Shown piece by piece: positions 1 to 5,722 of a stretch of DNA of 7,651 nt. The notes beneath the pieces are model-generated. The model was given only the letters and a program-made list of their open reading frames with translations. It did no database searches and had not been told where the DNA came from. Each line of letters starts with the position of its first letter. Positions within the stretch are counted from its first letter, which is position 1. Source of the DNA: Parafilimonas sp. (lineage in GTDB: Bacteria > Bacteroidota > Bacteroidia > Chitinophagales > Chitinophagaceae); contig JAICKT010000212.1 in assembly GCA_025927795.1 (NCBI GenBank), positions 1 to 7,651 on the forward strand, in the 5' to 3' direction. The translations under genes and the position numbers were made by a program.

Positions 1-104
1 ACGAATATTTTGATGGAGATAATGGCAGAGGTGTTGGCGCTTCACATCAAACCGGATGGACTGCTTTAATTGCAAAATTGCTGCAACCAAGAAGAAAGGA
101 ATAA
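1..104 (+). CDS. GH63/MGH1-like glycoside hydrolase, C-terminal end (partial)
   Basis: The frame starting at base 3 is open from the left edge to a TAA at 102-104, giving the last 33 residues of a longer protein. The tail contains GDNGRGVGASHQTGWTALIA. This resembles the conserved end of the (alpha/alpha)6-barrel catalytic domain in GH63-type glucosidases, where a G-A-S-H-Q-T-G-W-T segment lies close to the C-terminus. Members of this group hydrolyse alpha-glucosides or mannosylglycerate-like substrates; the substrate cannot be told from this fragment. The gene converges on greA. No intrinsic terminator of its own is visible: the hairpin at 195-218 lacks a T-tract on the + strand. The family call rests on this tail alone. 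Confidence 0.65.
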   Translation, partial: EYFDGDNGRGVGASHQTGWTALIAKLLQPRRKE

Positions 105-168
105 ATGACCTCATACTATCTCTTTAAAGGAGAAGGATAAAAAATCTTAATAAATTATTATTGATATT

Positions 169-183
169 ACGTTTTGAAAACGT
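169..183. repeat. 15-bp perfect dyad between convergent genes
   Basis: ACGTTTTGAAAACGT is a perfect inverted repeat with 7-base arms around one central base. A one-base spacer makes a poor RNA hairpin, so the form is closer to a protein-binding dyad or a chance AT-rich palindrome. It lies 65 bases after the GH63-like stop codon and just beyond the greA terminator. No function is assigned. Confidence 0.4.
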
Positions 184-191
184 GAACGCAT

Positions 192-218
192 AAAAAAGCC
201 GGCTGTAATTCCGGCTTT
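192..218 (-). terminator. Rho-independent terminator of greA
   Basis: AAAGCCGG (195-202) and CCGGCTTT (211-218) pair around an 8-base loop. Read on the minus strand, the stem runs into six consecutive T (complement of A192-197). The stem lies 22 bases past the greA stop. On the + strand the stem is followed by a run of A, so it should terminate efficiently only in the greA direction. Confidence 0.85.
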
Positions 219-239
219 AAAAATAAGTTCCTGAAAAAA

Positions 240-713
240 CTACAATGTTATTTCTTCCACCTTAAATTTTAGAACACCTGTAGGTGCTTTAACTTCTGCA
301 ATCTCGCCAATATGTTTACCAAGTAAACCTTGCCCGATTGGTGATGAAACAGAAATTTTATTCGCTTTTAAATCGGCTTCCTTTTCACCTACAATCTGGT
401 AGGTTACTGTTTTTTTTGTAGCCACATTTGTAATAGTAACCTTTGTTAAGATTGAAACTTTACTTGTGTCAATTTCACTTTCATCAACAATTCTCGAAAT
501 AGCAATCTGGCTTTCGAGCAAAGCAATTTTGGCTTCCAAAATACCCTGTGCTTCTTTTGCAGAATCGTATTCAGCATTCTCTTTCAGGTCACCTTTTTCA
601 CGTGCTTCCGCAATTGCTCTTGAAGCAGCGGGACGCTCAACAGATTTCATGTGCTGTAATTCCTGCCGCATTTTTTCAAAGGAATCTTTTGAAACGTACA
701 TAACATTATTCAT
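240..713 (-). CDS. greA: Transcription elongation factor GreA
   Basis: GreA enters the secondary channel of RNA polymerase and stimulates cleavage of backtracked RNA, rescuing arrested complexes. The 157-residue product has the normal GreA length and two-domain layout. An N-terminal coiled coil (about 8-76) carries the tip loop GDLKENAEYDSAKEAQ (41-56), with the acidic residues D42 and E45 that coordinate the catalytic Mg2+. A C-terminal FKBP-like domain (about 85-157) contains the signature SPIGQGLLGK (124-133). The start ATG at 713 gives the usual short N-terminus before YVSKDSFEKM; M5 is possible but adds nothing. No Shine-Dalgarno sequence is seen. The gene has its own promoter (near 778-811), a terminator-like hairpin in its leader (748-769) and a terminator behind it, so it is probably monocistronic with some read-through from upstream. 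Confidence 0.97.
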   Translation of the reverse strand: MNNVMYVSKDSFEKMRQELQHMKSVERPAASRAIAEAREKGDLKENAEYDSAKEAQGILEAKIALLESQIAISRIVDESEIDTSKVSILTKVTITNVATKKTVTYQIVGEKEADLKANKISVSSPIGQGLLGKHIGEIAEVKAPTGVLKFKVEEITL

Positions 714-737
714 AGTTCATAGCTTTAAAAAAAGGAT

Positions 738-769
738 AAAAAAAATACAACGCCGCGAATGCAGCGTTG
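738..769 (-). terminator. Terminator-like hairpin in the greA leader, behind the dehydrogenase gene
   Basis: CAACGC (748-753) pairs with GCGTTG (764-769). GC/GC pairing inside, after one mismatch, leaves a four-base loop. On the minus strand the stem is followed by TA and then eight T (complement of A738-745). It lies 75 bases past the dehydrogenase stop and 25 bases before the greA ATG, so it can end the rsmA-dehydrogenase transcript. The greA promoter lies just upstream of it (778-785), so the hairpin is also predicted to form the first bases of the greA mRNA, where it could attenuate greA. Confidence 0.65.
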
Positions 770-777
770 CACTTATA

Positions 778-811
778 CAAATATAAAAAATTGATTTTAA
801 TTAATTCTCAA
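778..811 (-). promoter_or_regulatory. greA promoter (Bacteroidota type)
   Basis: On the minus strand, TATATTTG (785 to 778) is an exact match to the Bacteroidota -7 box TAnnTTTG. A TTG (811 to 809) lies 23 bases upstream as a candidate -33 box, at the long end of the accepted spacing. Transcription would start near 772-774, giving a leader of about 60 bases that opens with the hairpin at 748-769. Confidence 0.55.
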
Positions 812-843
812 TCTTTTGCTAATAAAATTCTGAAAATTTATCT

Positions 844-1785
844 CTAAAGACAGCCATTGGCATTCAGTTTATCCAGCACAATTTTAGCCATTTTAAAAAA
901 TGCTTCATGGCTGTAACCGGCAATATGCGGTGTTATAATTACATTTTTTCTTGAATACAACTTTTGCAGTTGCATTTTTTCTTCGTCTGAAAAATTAGCG
1001 AGGTTTTCGTTTTCGAGTACATCAAGTGCTGCGGCGCAGATTAAATTATTATCCAACGCATTTATAACAGCATTTGTATCTGTAACTTTTCCTCTGCACG
1101 TTGTTAAAAAAACAGGCTTTCGTTCAAACTGGTTAAAAAATAAGTCGTTTGCATAATGAAATGTTTCTTCCGTTAGCGGGAGATGCAAGCTTATCACATC
1201 TGCATAGCGTACAATTTGCTCAGGTTGCGCTTCATGTACATAATCTTTTGCAAAACCAAATTTATATTTATCATGTGCGAGCACTGTACAATCGAAAGGC
1301 TCTAATAGTTTTGCAAATGCAGCGCCTGTATTTCCATAACCAAAAATGCCAATTGTTTTTCCGTTAAGTTCGGTGCCGCGGTTTGCATCGCGAATCCATT
1401 CGCCTTGTTTTATTTCTTCAAAACTGCTGGTGATGTTATTCAATAAATTCAGCAATAAACCCAGCGCATGTTCTGCAACAGCATTGCGATTACCTTCAGG
1501 GCTGCTTACACAAACAATACCTTTTTTTTCTGCATAATCAACATCAATTAATTCCATTCCACTGCCCAGCCGCGCTATCCATTTTAATTCATTGGCTTTA
1601 TCAATTAATGCTTTGTCAACTTTCAGTCTTGTTGTTATAATAATGCCATTTACATTATCAATTAATGCTTCAATTTCCTGGTATGTAACTGCAGGAATAT
1701 ATAATACTTCATAGCCTTTTGTTTTTAGTTCATCCAATAAATACGAATGAACTTTTGCTGTAACAATTACTTTTTTCTTAATCAT
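844..1785 (-). CDS. D-isomer-specific 2-hydroxyacid dehydrogenase (SerA/PdxB superfamily)
   Basis: This is an NAD-dependent oxidoreductase of the D-2-hydroxyacid dehydrogenase family, 313 residues. The Rossmann dinucleotide motif GYGNTG is at 149-154. The catalytic triad is complete: R231 (in CRGKV), E260 (in DVLENE) and H287 (in TPHIAG). Other family blocks are RLGSGMELID (72-81) and SSPEGNRNAVAEHALGLLLN (94-113). It has no C-terminal ACT or dimerisation extension, so it is a short form compared with E. coli SerA or PdxB. Close Bacteroidota relatives are usually labelled phosphoglycerate dehydrogenase-like; the substrate is not proven. It starts 25 bases after the rsmA stop and is probably cotranscribed with it. 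A three-codon ATG-AAA-TTA-TGA lies directly ahead, its stop overlapping this start, which could couple translation. Serine synthesis is one possible role; the nearby pdxA makes 4-phosphoerythronate oxidation another. Confidence 0.9.
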   Translation of the reverse strand: MIKKKVIVTAKVHSYLLDELKTKGYEVLYIPAVTYQEIEALIDNVNGIIITTRLKVDKALIDKANELKWIARLGSGMELIDVDYAEKKGIVCVSSPEGNRNAVAEHALGLLLNLLNNITSSFEEIKQGEWIRDANRGTELNGKTIGIFGYGNTGAAFAKLLEPFDCTVLAHDKYKFGFAKDYVHEAQPEQIVRYADVISLHLPLTEETFHYANDLFFNQFERKPVFLTTCRGKVTDTNAVINALDNNLICAAALDVLENENLANFSDEEKMQLQKLYSRKNVIITPHIAGYSHEAFFKMAKIVLDKLNANGCL

Positions 1786-1810
1786 AATTTCATCTGAATA
1801 TTTTTATAGC

Positions 1811-2566
1811 TTATTTCATTTTAAAACTAAGTGCAGCAAAATCTTCAACACTTAATTGCTCTGCACGTTTATCAAAAATTAAATCTGTTAAAATATTTTC
1901 ATCAAACAAATTTCTAACCGCATTTCTTAACTTTTTTCTGCGCTGATTGAAAGCCGTTTTCACCAAAAGAAAAAAATCTTTTTCACTGCGCACGTTTACA
2001 TTTTCTGTTTTTCTTTTTAATTCAATAATACCACTCATTACTTTGGGCGGTGGATTAAAAGATGATGGCGCAACATCAAACAAATATTCTACGCTATAAA
2101 ATGCCTGCACAAGCACACTTAAAATTCCATAAGTTTTATTATTTGGTATTGATGCAATACGCTGTGCAACTTCTTTCTGAAACATACCGATTACCACAGG
2201 AACATATTCTTCCCATTCCAATATTTTAAACAGTATCTGCGATGAAATATTGTAAGGAAAATTTCCGATAACAATAAATTCTTCATCAAAGGGAATTTCG
2301 GCTTTCAAAAAATCTGCATGAATTATTTTATTTTTTAATGAAGGATAATGCAGCAACAAATAATCAATTTTTTCCTCATCTAATTCTATCGCTTTAAAAT
2401 CTATATTTTCTAATTGTAAAAGATATTTTGTTAATGCACCTGCACCGGGGCCAATTTCCAGCAATCGTTTAAAAGAATGTTTCTGTAATGCTGAAATTAT
2501 TTTGCGCGAAATATTTTCGTCTTTTAAAAAATGCTGGCCCAAAGATTTTTTAAGCACATACTGCAT
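1811..2566 (-). CDS. rsmA: 16S rRNA (A1518/A1519-N6,N6)-dimethyltransferase RsmA/KsgA
   Basis: RsmA uses S-adenosylmethionine to dimethylate two adjacent adenines in the 3'-terminal hairpin of 16S rRNA, a late step and checkpoint in 30S assembly; its loss gives kasugamycin resistance. The 251-residue product shows every family block. KKSLGQHFLKD (6-16) is the N-terminal signature. EIGPGAGALT (37-46) is the SAM-binding motif I, and E61 is the ribose-contacting acidic residue. NFPY (102-105) is the catalytic motif IV. SSFNPPPKV (168-176) follows, and FNQRRKKLRN (206-215) lies in the C-terminal rRNA-binding domain. The length is slightly short of the E. coli protein, as is usual in Bacteroidota. 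The ATG at 2566 fits the family N-terminus. The dehydrogenase gene follows in the same operon, and pdxA is divergent. The -7 box sits so close to the ATG that the mRNA may be leaderless. Confidence 0.97.
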   Translation of the reverse strand: MQYVLKKSLGQHFLKDENISRKIISALQKHSFKRLLEIGPGAGALTKYLLQLENIDFKAIELDEEKIDYLLLHYPSLKNKIIHADFLKAEIPFDEEFIVIGNFPYNISSQILFKILEWEEYVPVVIGMFQKEVAQRIASIPNNKTYGILSVLVQAFYSVEYLFDVAPSSFNPPPKVMSGIIELKRKTENVNVRSEKDFFLLVKTAFNQRRKKLRNAVRNLFDENILTDLIFDKRAEQLSVEDFAALSFKMK

Positions 2567-2570
2567 GCTG

Positions 2571-2578
2571 CAAAGTTA
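2571..2578 (-). promoter_or_regulatory. rsmA -7 box immediately before the start codon
   Basis: On the minus strand, TAACTTTG matches TAnnTTTG exactly and is followed by CAGC and then the rsmA ATG. No TTG is found at a suitable -33 distance. The same TTTG-CAGC spacing leads into the first base of the SRP RNA at 5221, so transcription probably begins at or within a base or two of the rsmA start codon. Confidence 0.5.
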
Positions 2579-2590
2579 TTAGTTGATGTT

Positions 2591-2630
2591 TGATAAGTTG
2601 ATTTGTAAAGTGGGCAAGCTGATAAGTTGA
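2591..2630. repeat. Short direct repeats in the rsmA-pdxA intergenic region
   Basis: TGATAAGTTGA occurs at 2591-2601 and again at 2620-2630, 29 bases apart, with further partial GTTGAT and ATTGAT copies on either side. They lie between the divergent rsmA and pdxA starts. They may be slippage-derived or a paired binding site; the sequence alone does not decide. Confidence 0.4.
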
Positions 2631-2697
2631 ATAATTGATAGGGGTTTTAACTTTAAATACTTTTAAACGTGTTAACTTTTTAACTAACCAACTAAAT

Positions 2698-2705
2698 TAT
2701 ATTTT
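2698..2705 (+). promoter_or_regulatory. Candidate pdxA -7 box
   Basis: TATATTTT matches TAnnTTTG at all but the last base and lies 17 bases before the pdxA ATG. No convincing TTG is seen at the -33 distance. This is the best candidate on the + strand in the divergent intergenic region, but it is weak in such AT-rich DNA. Confidence 0.28.
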
Positions 2706-2722
2706 TACGCAAAGAATATTAA

Positions 2723-3820
2723 ATGAATGCTGAACAACAGAAACCAATAATCGGATTTACAAGTGGTGATTTGAATGGAATAGGGATTGAGCTGATTATT
2801 AAAGCGCTTAGCGATAACAGGATTTTTGAACAATGTACCCCTGTTGTTTTTGCCAGCAATAAGAGCATTAATTTTTATAGAAAATCTTTACCTGAAATAA
2901 ATTTTTCTTACCAGGCTGTAAAAGATCTTTCAAAGATAAATGGCAGGCAGATAAACGTTTTTAACTGCTGGGAAGAAGAGGTTGTTATTAATGCGGGCAC
3001 GCTTAATGAAATTGGTGGTAAATATGCAAGGTTGTCTTTGCAATCTGCGGTTAAGGCGTTAAAAGAATCGCAGATTCACGGGCTGGTAACGGCGCCCATT
3101 CATAAAAAAAATATACAGGCTGCAGATTTTAATTATACCGGTCACACACCTTATTTGCAATCAGAATTTAATTTAAATGATGTGGTTATGCTTATGACTG
3201 CATCTAACATTCGCGTAGCGCTTGTAACGGAACATGTTCCTGTAAAAGATATTGCAACGTTTATAACAAAAGAAAATATTTTAAGCAAGATTTATATTTT
3301 AAATAAAAGTCTTCAAAGAGATTTTTTAATTGAGAAACCGCGCATTGCAGTACTTGGTTTAAATCCGCATGCAGGTGATGAAGGTTTAGTAGGAGATGAA
3401 GAAATTAAAATTATAAAACCGGCTATTAAGGAAGCAAGGGAAAAAGGCATTTTGGTATTTGGTGCATACAGCGCAGATGCTTTTTTTGCACGGGCACAAT
3501 ATGAGTCGTTTGATGCAGTGCTTGCAATGTATCACGACCAGGGATTGATCCCGTTTAAATCGCTTGCACTTGGGGAGGGCATAAATTTTACAGCAGGTAT
3601 GCCGGCAGTAAGAACAAGCCCGGACCATGGAACTGCATTTGATATTGCAGGAAAAAACAAAGCAGATGCTTCATCTTTTTTAGCCGCCACTTTTGAATGT
3701 ATTGATATTATAAATCGTCGAGCCACGTATGATGAAAGCCACAGTAACCCATTAAGAAAAATGAGCAATATACTAATTGAAAATGCTGCTGATGAAGCAA
3801 TTGAAACCACCGATGAATAA
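2723..3820 (+). CDS. pdxA: 4-hydroxythreonine-4-phosphate dehydrogenase PdxA
   Basis: PdxA oxidises 4-phosphohydroxy-L-threonine with NAD. The product decarboxylates to 3-amino-1-hydroxyacetone phosphate, which PdxJ condenses with deoxyxylulose phosphate to pyridoxine phosphate. The 365-residue protein carries the family motifs in order: GDLNGIGIE (15-23), TAPIHKK (123-129), GHT (140-142; H141 and T142 contact the substrate phosphate), EHVP (170-173), LNPHAGDEG (213-221), YHDQGLIPFK (270-279) and RTSPDHGTAFD (297-307). The three metal ligands are present as H171, H216 and H271, each five residues beyond the E. coli positions (166, 211, 266). It is slightly longer than E. coli PdxA (329), mainly because of extra sequence in the N-terminal half and the C-terminal tail. 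In E. coli pdxA and rsmA share an operon; here they are neighbours but divergent. No terminator follows before the plug gene. Confidence 0.96.
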   Translation: MNAEQQKPIIGFTSGDLNGIGIELIIKALSDNRIFEQCTPVVFASNKSINFYRKSLPEINFSYQAVKDLSKINGRQINVFNCWEEEVVINAGTLNEIGGKYARLSLQSAVKALKESQIHGLVTAPIHKKNIQAADFNYTGHTPYLQSEFNLNDVVMLMTASNIRVALVTEHVPVKDIATFITKENILSKIYILNKSLQRDFLIEKPRIAVLGLNPHAGDEGLVGDEEIKIIKPAIKEAREKGILVFGAYSADAFFARAQYESFDAVLAMYHDQGLIPFKSLALGEGINFTAGMPAVRTSPDHGTAFDIAGKNKADASSFLAATFECIDIINRRATYDESHSNPLRKMSNILIENAADEAIETTDE

Positions 3821-3855
3821 GGCAGGCTTAATACAGAAGCACCGGCAAGTATTGA

Positions 3856-3887
3856 TTGCTGCATACAATAAACGTTTGCTACATTTG
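3856..3887 (+). promoter_or_regulatory. Promoter of the T9SS plug gene
   Basis: TTG (3856-3858) and TACATTTG (3880-3887, an exact TAnnTTTG) are separated by 21 bases, which is good spacing for a Bacteroidota promoter. The start would be near 3892, leaving a leader of about 16 bases before the ATG at 3908. The plug gene can therefore be transcribed separately from pdxA. Confidence 0.6.
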
Positions 3888-3907
3888 AAAAAATTCGCTT
3901 GTTACAA

Positions 3908-5188
3908 ATGAAAAAAACATTGCTTGCATTTTTTAACCTGCTTCTTATTTTAAAACTTTCTGCACAGCAACCCGATAAAATTTACATGCCATCTATTCAT
4001 TCAGTTAAATTATTTGTAAGCGGTAATCAAAGCTCTTATCCAATTATTCAACTTAATTCAACCATGTCTTTAGAATTACATTTTGATGATTTAAGTAACA
4101 ACGTAAAAAATTATAATTACACTTATGTTTTATGCGATGCAAACTGGAACCCGGTTGATTTAAGTGCTTTTGATTTTTTGCAGGGTTTTACGCAAGGCAG
4201 GTTAAATCAATATAGAAACTCATCTGTTGCAAAAACAAGTTATGTACATTATCAGGCATTGTTGCCCGATAAAAGTTGTATGCCCAAACTAAGCGGTAAT
4301 TATTTGCTGAAAGTTTATTTAAACGGTGATACATCTAAGCTTGGATTTACACGCCGCTTATTAGTGCTGGATAATATTCTTTCCATCGGTGCAAAGGTTA
4401 CGCAGCCATTTGCCACACAATTGTTTCGCACGCATCAAAAAATACAATTCACTTTTGATAAAACAAAGCTGAATGTTTTAAATCCGCAACAGCAAATAAA
4501 AGTTGTTGTGTTGCAGAATTATCGTTGGGATAATGCAGTTACTGGTATTCAGCCAACATTTATGCGCGGAAATATTTTTGAATATAGCAGTGATAATACT
4601 GTTTTTCCAGGCGGCAGAGAATACCGATGGGCTGATTTAAGAAGCTTTCGTTTTCAAAGTGAGCGTGTTGACAGTGCTAACTTAAATACATCACCATTCA
4701 ATGTTTATTTAAAACCTGATCCGCAACGCACCAACCTGCGTTATGTAACTTATGTTGATTTAAACGGCGCTTATGAAATTAGCGCAACCGATGTAAACAA
4801 TCCCTGGTGGCAAGGTGATTATGCTAATGTGCATTTTAGTTTTGTTCCGCAAAACCCTGCAGCATTTTCAAACGAAAAAGTTTATTTAATTGGTGAGCTT
4901 GCAACAGGAAATTGTGATAACGCAGAATGCGAATTAACTTATAATGCTGATAAAAAAATATTTGAAAAAACATTGTTGTTAAAGCAAGGCTATTATTATT
5001 ATACTTATATAACAAAATCAACCAATAATAAAAATACAATTATTGAAACGCAGGATACAGAAGGCAATTATTCTGAAACAGAAAACAGTTATACTATTTT
5101 AGTTTATTACCGCTCTTTCAGCGACAGAAGCGATGAGCTTGTTGGCGCAACAACCATTGATAGTCGCAACATGATACAAGGTCAATAG
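3908..5188 (+). CDS. Type IX secretion system plug protein (DUF5103 family)
   Basis: DUF5103 proteins include the periplasmic Plug subunit that closes the SprA/Sov translocon of the Bacteroidota type IX secretion system when no substrate-receiving PorV is bound. The 426-residue product starts with a signal peptide: MKK, a hydrophobic stretch (5-17), and a probable cleavage after SA at 18-19. No lipobox cysteine is present. The mature protein is beta-rich, aromatic and Asn-rich. It shows family-like segments: the early VKNYNYTYVLCDANW (66-80), SGNYLLKVY (129-137), RRLLVLDN (149-156), VVLQNYRWDNA (200-210) and FPGGREYRWADLR (233-245). The end, SDRSDELVGATTID, is also typical. An in-frame TTG at 3899 would add three residues ahead of the signal peptide and is less likely. 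Other T9SS genes are not adjacent, which is usual because T9SS genes are scattered. The family call is firm; the pore-plug role is carried over from family knowledge. Confidence 0.88.
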   Translation: MKKTLLAFFNLLLILKLSAQQPDKIYMPSIHSVKLFVSGNQSSYPIIQLNSTMSLELHFDDLSNNVKNYNYTYVLCDANWNPVDLSAFDFLQGFTQGRLNQYRNSSVAKTSYVHYQALLPDKSCMPKLSGNYLLKVYLNGDTSKLGFTRRLLVLDNILSIGAKVTQPFATQLFRTHQKIQFTFDKTKLNVLNPQQQIKVVVLQNYRWDNAVTGIQPTFMRGNIFEYSSDNTVFPGGREYRWADLRSFRFQSERVDSANLNTSPFNVYLKPDPQRTNLRYVTYVDLNGAYEISATDVNNPWWQGDYANVHFSFVPQNPAAFSNEKVYLIGELATGNCDNAECELTYNADKKIFEKTLLLKQGYYYYTYITKSTNNKNTIIETQDTEGNYSETENSYTILVYYRSFSDRSDELVGATTIDSRNMIQGQ

Positions 5189-5208
5189 TTTCTTACCATA
5201 TAAATTAT

Positions 5209-5216
5209 TATTTTTG
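5209..5216 (+). promoter_or_regulatory. -7 box of the SRP RNA gene
   Basis: TATTTTTG matches TAnnTTTG exactly and ends four bases before the first base of the SRP RNA closing helix (5221). A weak TTT at 5189-5191, 17 bases upstream, is the only -33 candidate. The structure of the RNA fixes its 5' end, so this box is a useful internal ruler for the other promoters in the window. Confidence 0.6.
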
Positions 5217-5220
5217 CAGC

Positions 5221-5315
5221 GGCAGGTCTTACACGACCAGCTCCTGCTGAACCCTCCCAGGGCCGGAAGGCAGCAAGAGTAGGCGGTTGTAGCGGTGCGA
5301 TGTAATCAGCCTGCC
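5221..5315 (+). ncRNA. ffs: Small signal recognition particle RNA (4.5S type)
   Basis: This RNA scaffolds Ffh in the bacterial signal recognition particle, which targets membrane and exported proteins cotranslationally to FtsY and SecYEG. The conserved apical domain is clear: GGCCGGAAGGCAGCA at 5261-5275, with the GGAA tetraloop at 5265-5268 closed by GCC/GGC, and the adjacent AGCA side of the Ffh-binding internal loop. GGCAGG (5221-5226) pairs with CCTGCC (5310-5315) to close the long hairpin. At about 95 bases it is the small, Alu-less bacterial type, a little shorter than the 114-base E. coli RNA. Its own -7 box ends four bases upstream and a T8 run follows directly, so it is a self-contained transcription unit between the plug gene and the four-helix-bundle gene. 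Confidence 0.93.
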
Positions 5316-5323
5316 TTTTTTTT
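5310..5323 (+). terminator. T-tract terminator of the SRP RNA
   Basis: The 3' arm of the SRP closing helix, CCTGCC (5310-5315), runs straight into eight T (5316-5323). The RNA's own terminal stem can therefore serve as the intrinsic terminator, as is common for small RNAs. Confidence 0.65.
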
Positions 5324-5340
5324 ATTGCAGATTGCTTAAG

Positions 5341-5355
5341 TTAAAATTTCAAATT
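5341..5355. repeat. Left inverted repeat of the four-helix-bundle cassette
   Basis: TTAAAATTTCAAATT is the exact reverse complement of bases 5716-5730, on the other side of the four-helix-bundle gene. It ends four bases before that gene's ATG and starts 17 bases after the SRP RNA T-tract. AAAATTTCAAATTTT (5343-5357) is also a local 7+1+7 dyad. The sequence is AT-only apart from one C, which limits its weight. Confidence 0.5.
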
Positions 5356-5359
5356 TTAG

Positions 5360-5722
5360 ATGAAATCTGAAGATTTGTTAAAGCGATTAAAACAGTTTGC
5401 AATTAGGATTGTGAATGTTACTAAGTTTTTACCTGAAACGCCAGAATCGAAAATAATTAAGAATCAAATTTTAAGATCTTCTTTTTCCGCGGCTGCTAAT
5501 TATAGATCGGCTTGTAAAGCTTACACAAAAAAATCGTTCACTTCAAAACTTGGAATCTCGTTTGAAGAGTTAGATGAATCAATCTTTTGGCTTGAAATGA
5601 TTAGCGATCTTAATTTAATTAAGAAGGATAAATTAGATTTATTAATAAAGGAAGGAAGTGAACTTTGTAAAATTCTTGCAAAGTCAATTATAACTTCGCG
5701 GCATAAACTTGAAACAATTTGA
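5360..5722 (+). CDS. Four-helix-bundle protein (S23 / 23S rRNA intervening-sequence type)
   Basis: This 120-residue, mostly helical protein has the family core. LRSSFSAAANYRSACKA is at 38-54, with the conserved RS and ANYR elements. F60-TSKLGISFEELDESIFW-LE79 follows, with the E-E-x-D-E-x-x-F-W-L-E pattern. It belongs to the small four-helix-bundle family first known from ORFs inside intervening sequences of 23S rRNA in Leptospira; relatives form homopentamers and may bind nucleic acid, but no biochemical role is settled. Many Bacteroidota carry free-standing copies in intergenic regions. This one lies between ffs and the transaldolase gene and is flanked by 15-bp complementary ends, the right one overlapping its stop. 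No TAnnTTTG box is seen directly ahead, so expression may depend on read-through from ffs. Its position resembles an inserted cassette, but I see no target duplication. Confidence 0.88.
   Translation: MKSEDLLKRLKQFAIRIVNVTKFLPETPESKIIKNQILRSSFSAAANYRSACKAYTKKSFTSKLGISFEELDESIFWLEMISDLNLIKKDKLDLLIKEGSELCKILAKSIITSRHKLETI

Noticed and set aside
121..136. SD-like AAAGGAGAAGGA after the GH63-like stop
   Set aside because: No start codon with a meaningful frame follows within usable distance, and Bacteroidota rarely rely on such sites.
195..218. Terminator for the GH63-like gene on the + strand
   Set aside because: On the + strand the stem is followed by A-rich sequence, so only the minus-strand (greA) direction has a T-tract.
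466..786. Plus-strand 106-codon frame over greA
   Set aside because: It is antisense to greA and to its leader hairpin and promoter; greA is unambiguous.
3386..3864. Minus-strand reading frames of 80 and 110 codons inside pdxA
   Set aside because: They lie fully or mostly antisense to a well-supported gene, have Cys- or Ser-rich unlikely composition and match no family I know.
3899..3907. TTG start adding three residues to the plug protein
   Set aside because: The ATG at 3908 begins a normal signal peptide (MKKTLLAFF...) and sits about 16 bases after the predicted transcription start. The TTG adds only MLQ.
4836..5039. Minus-strand 67-codon frame inside the plug gene
   Set aside because: Its Tyr/Asn/Leu-rich composition reflects AT-rich complement, and the sense frame has clear family motifs.
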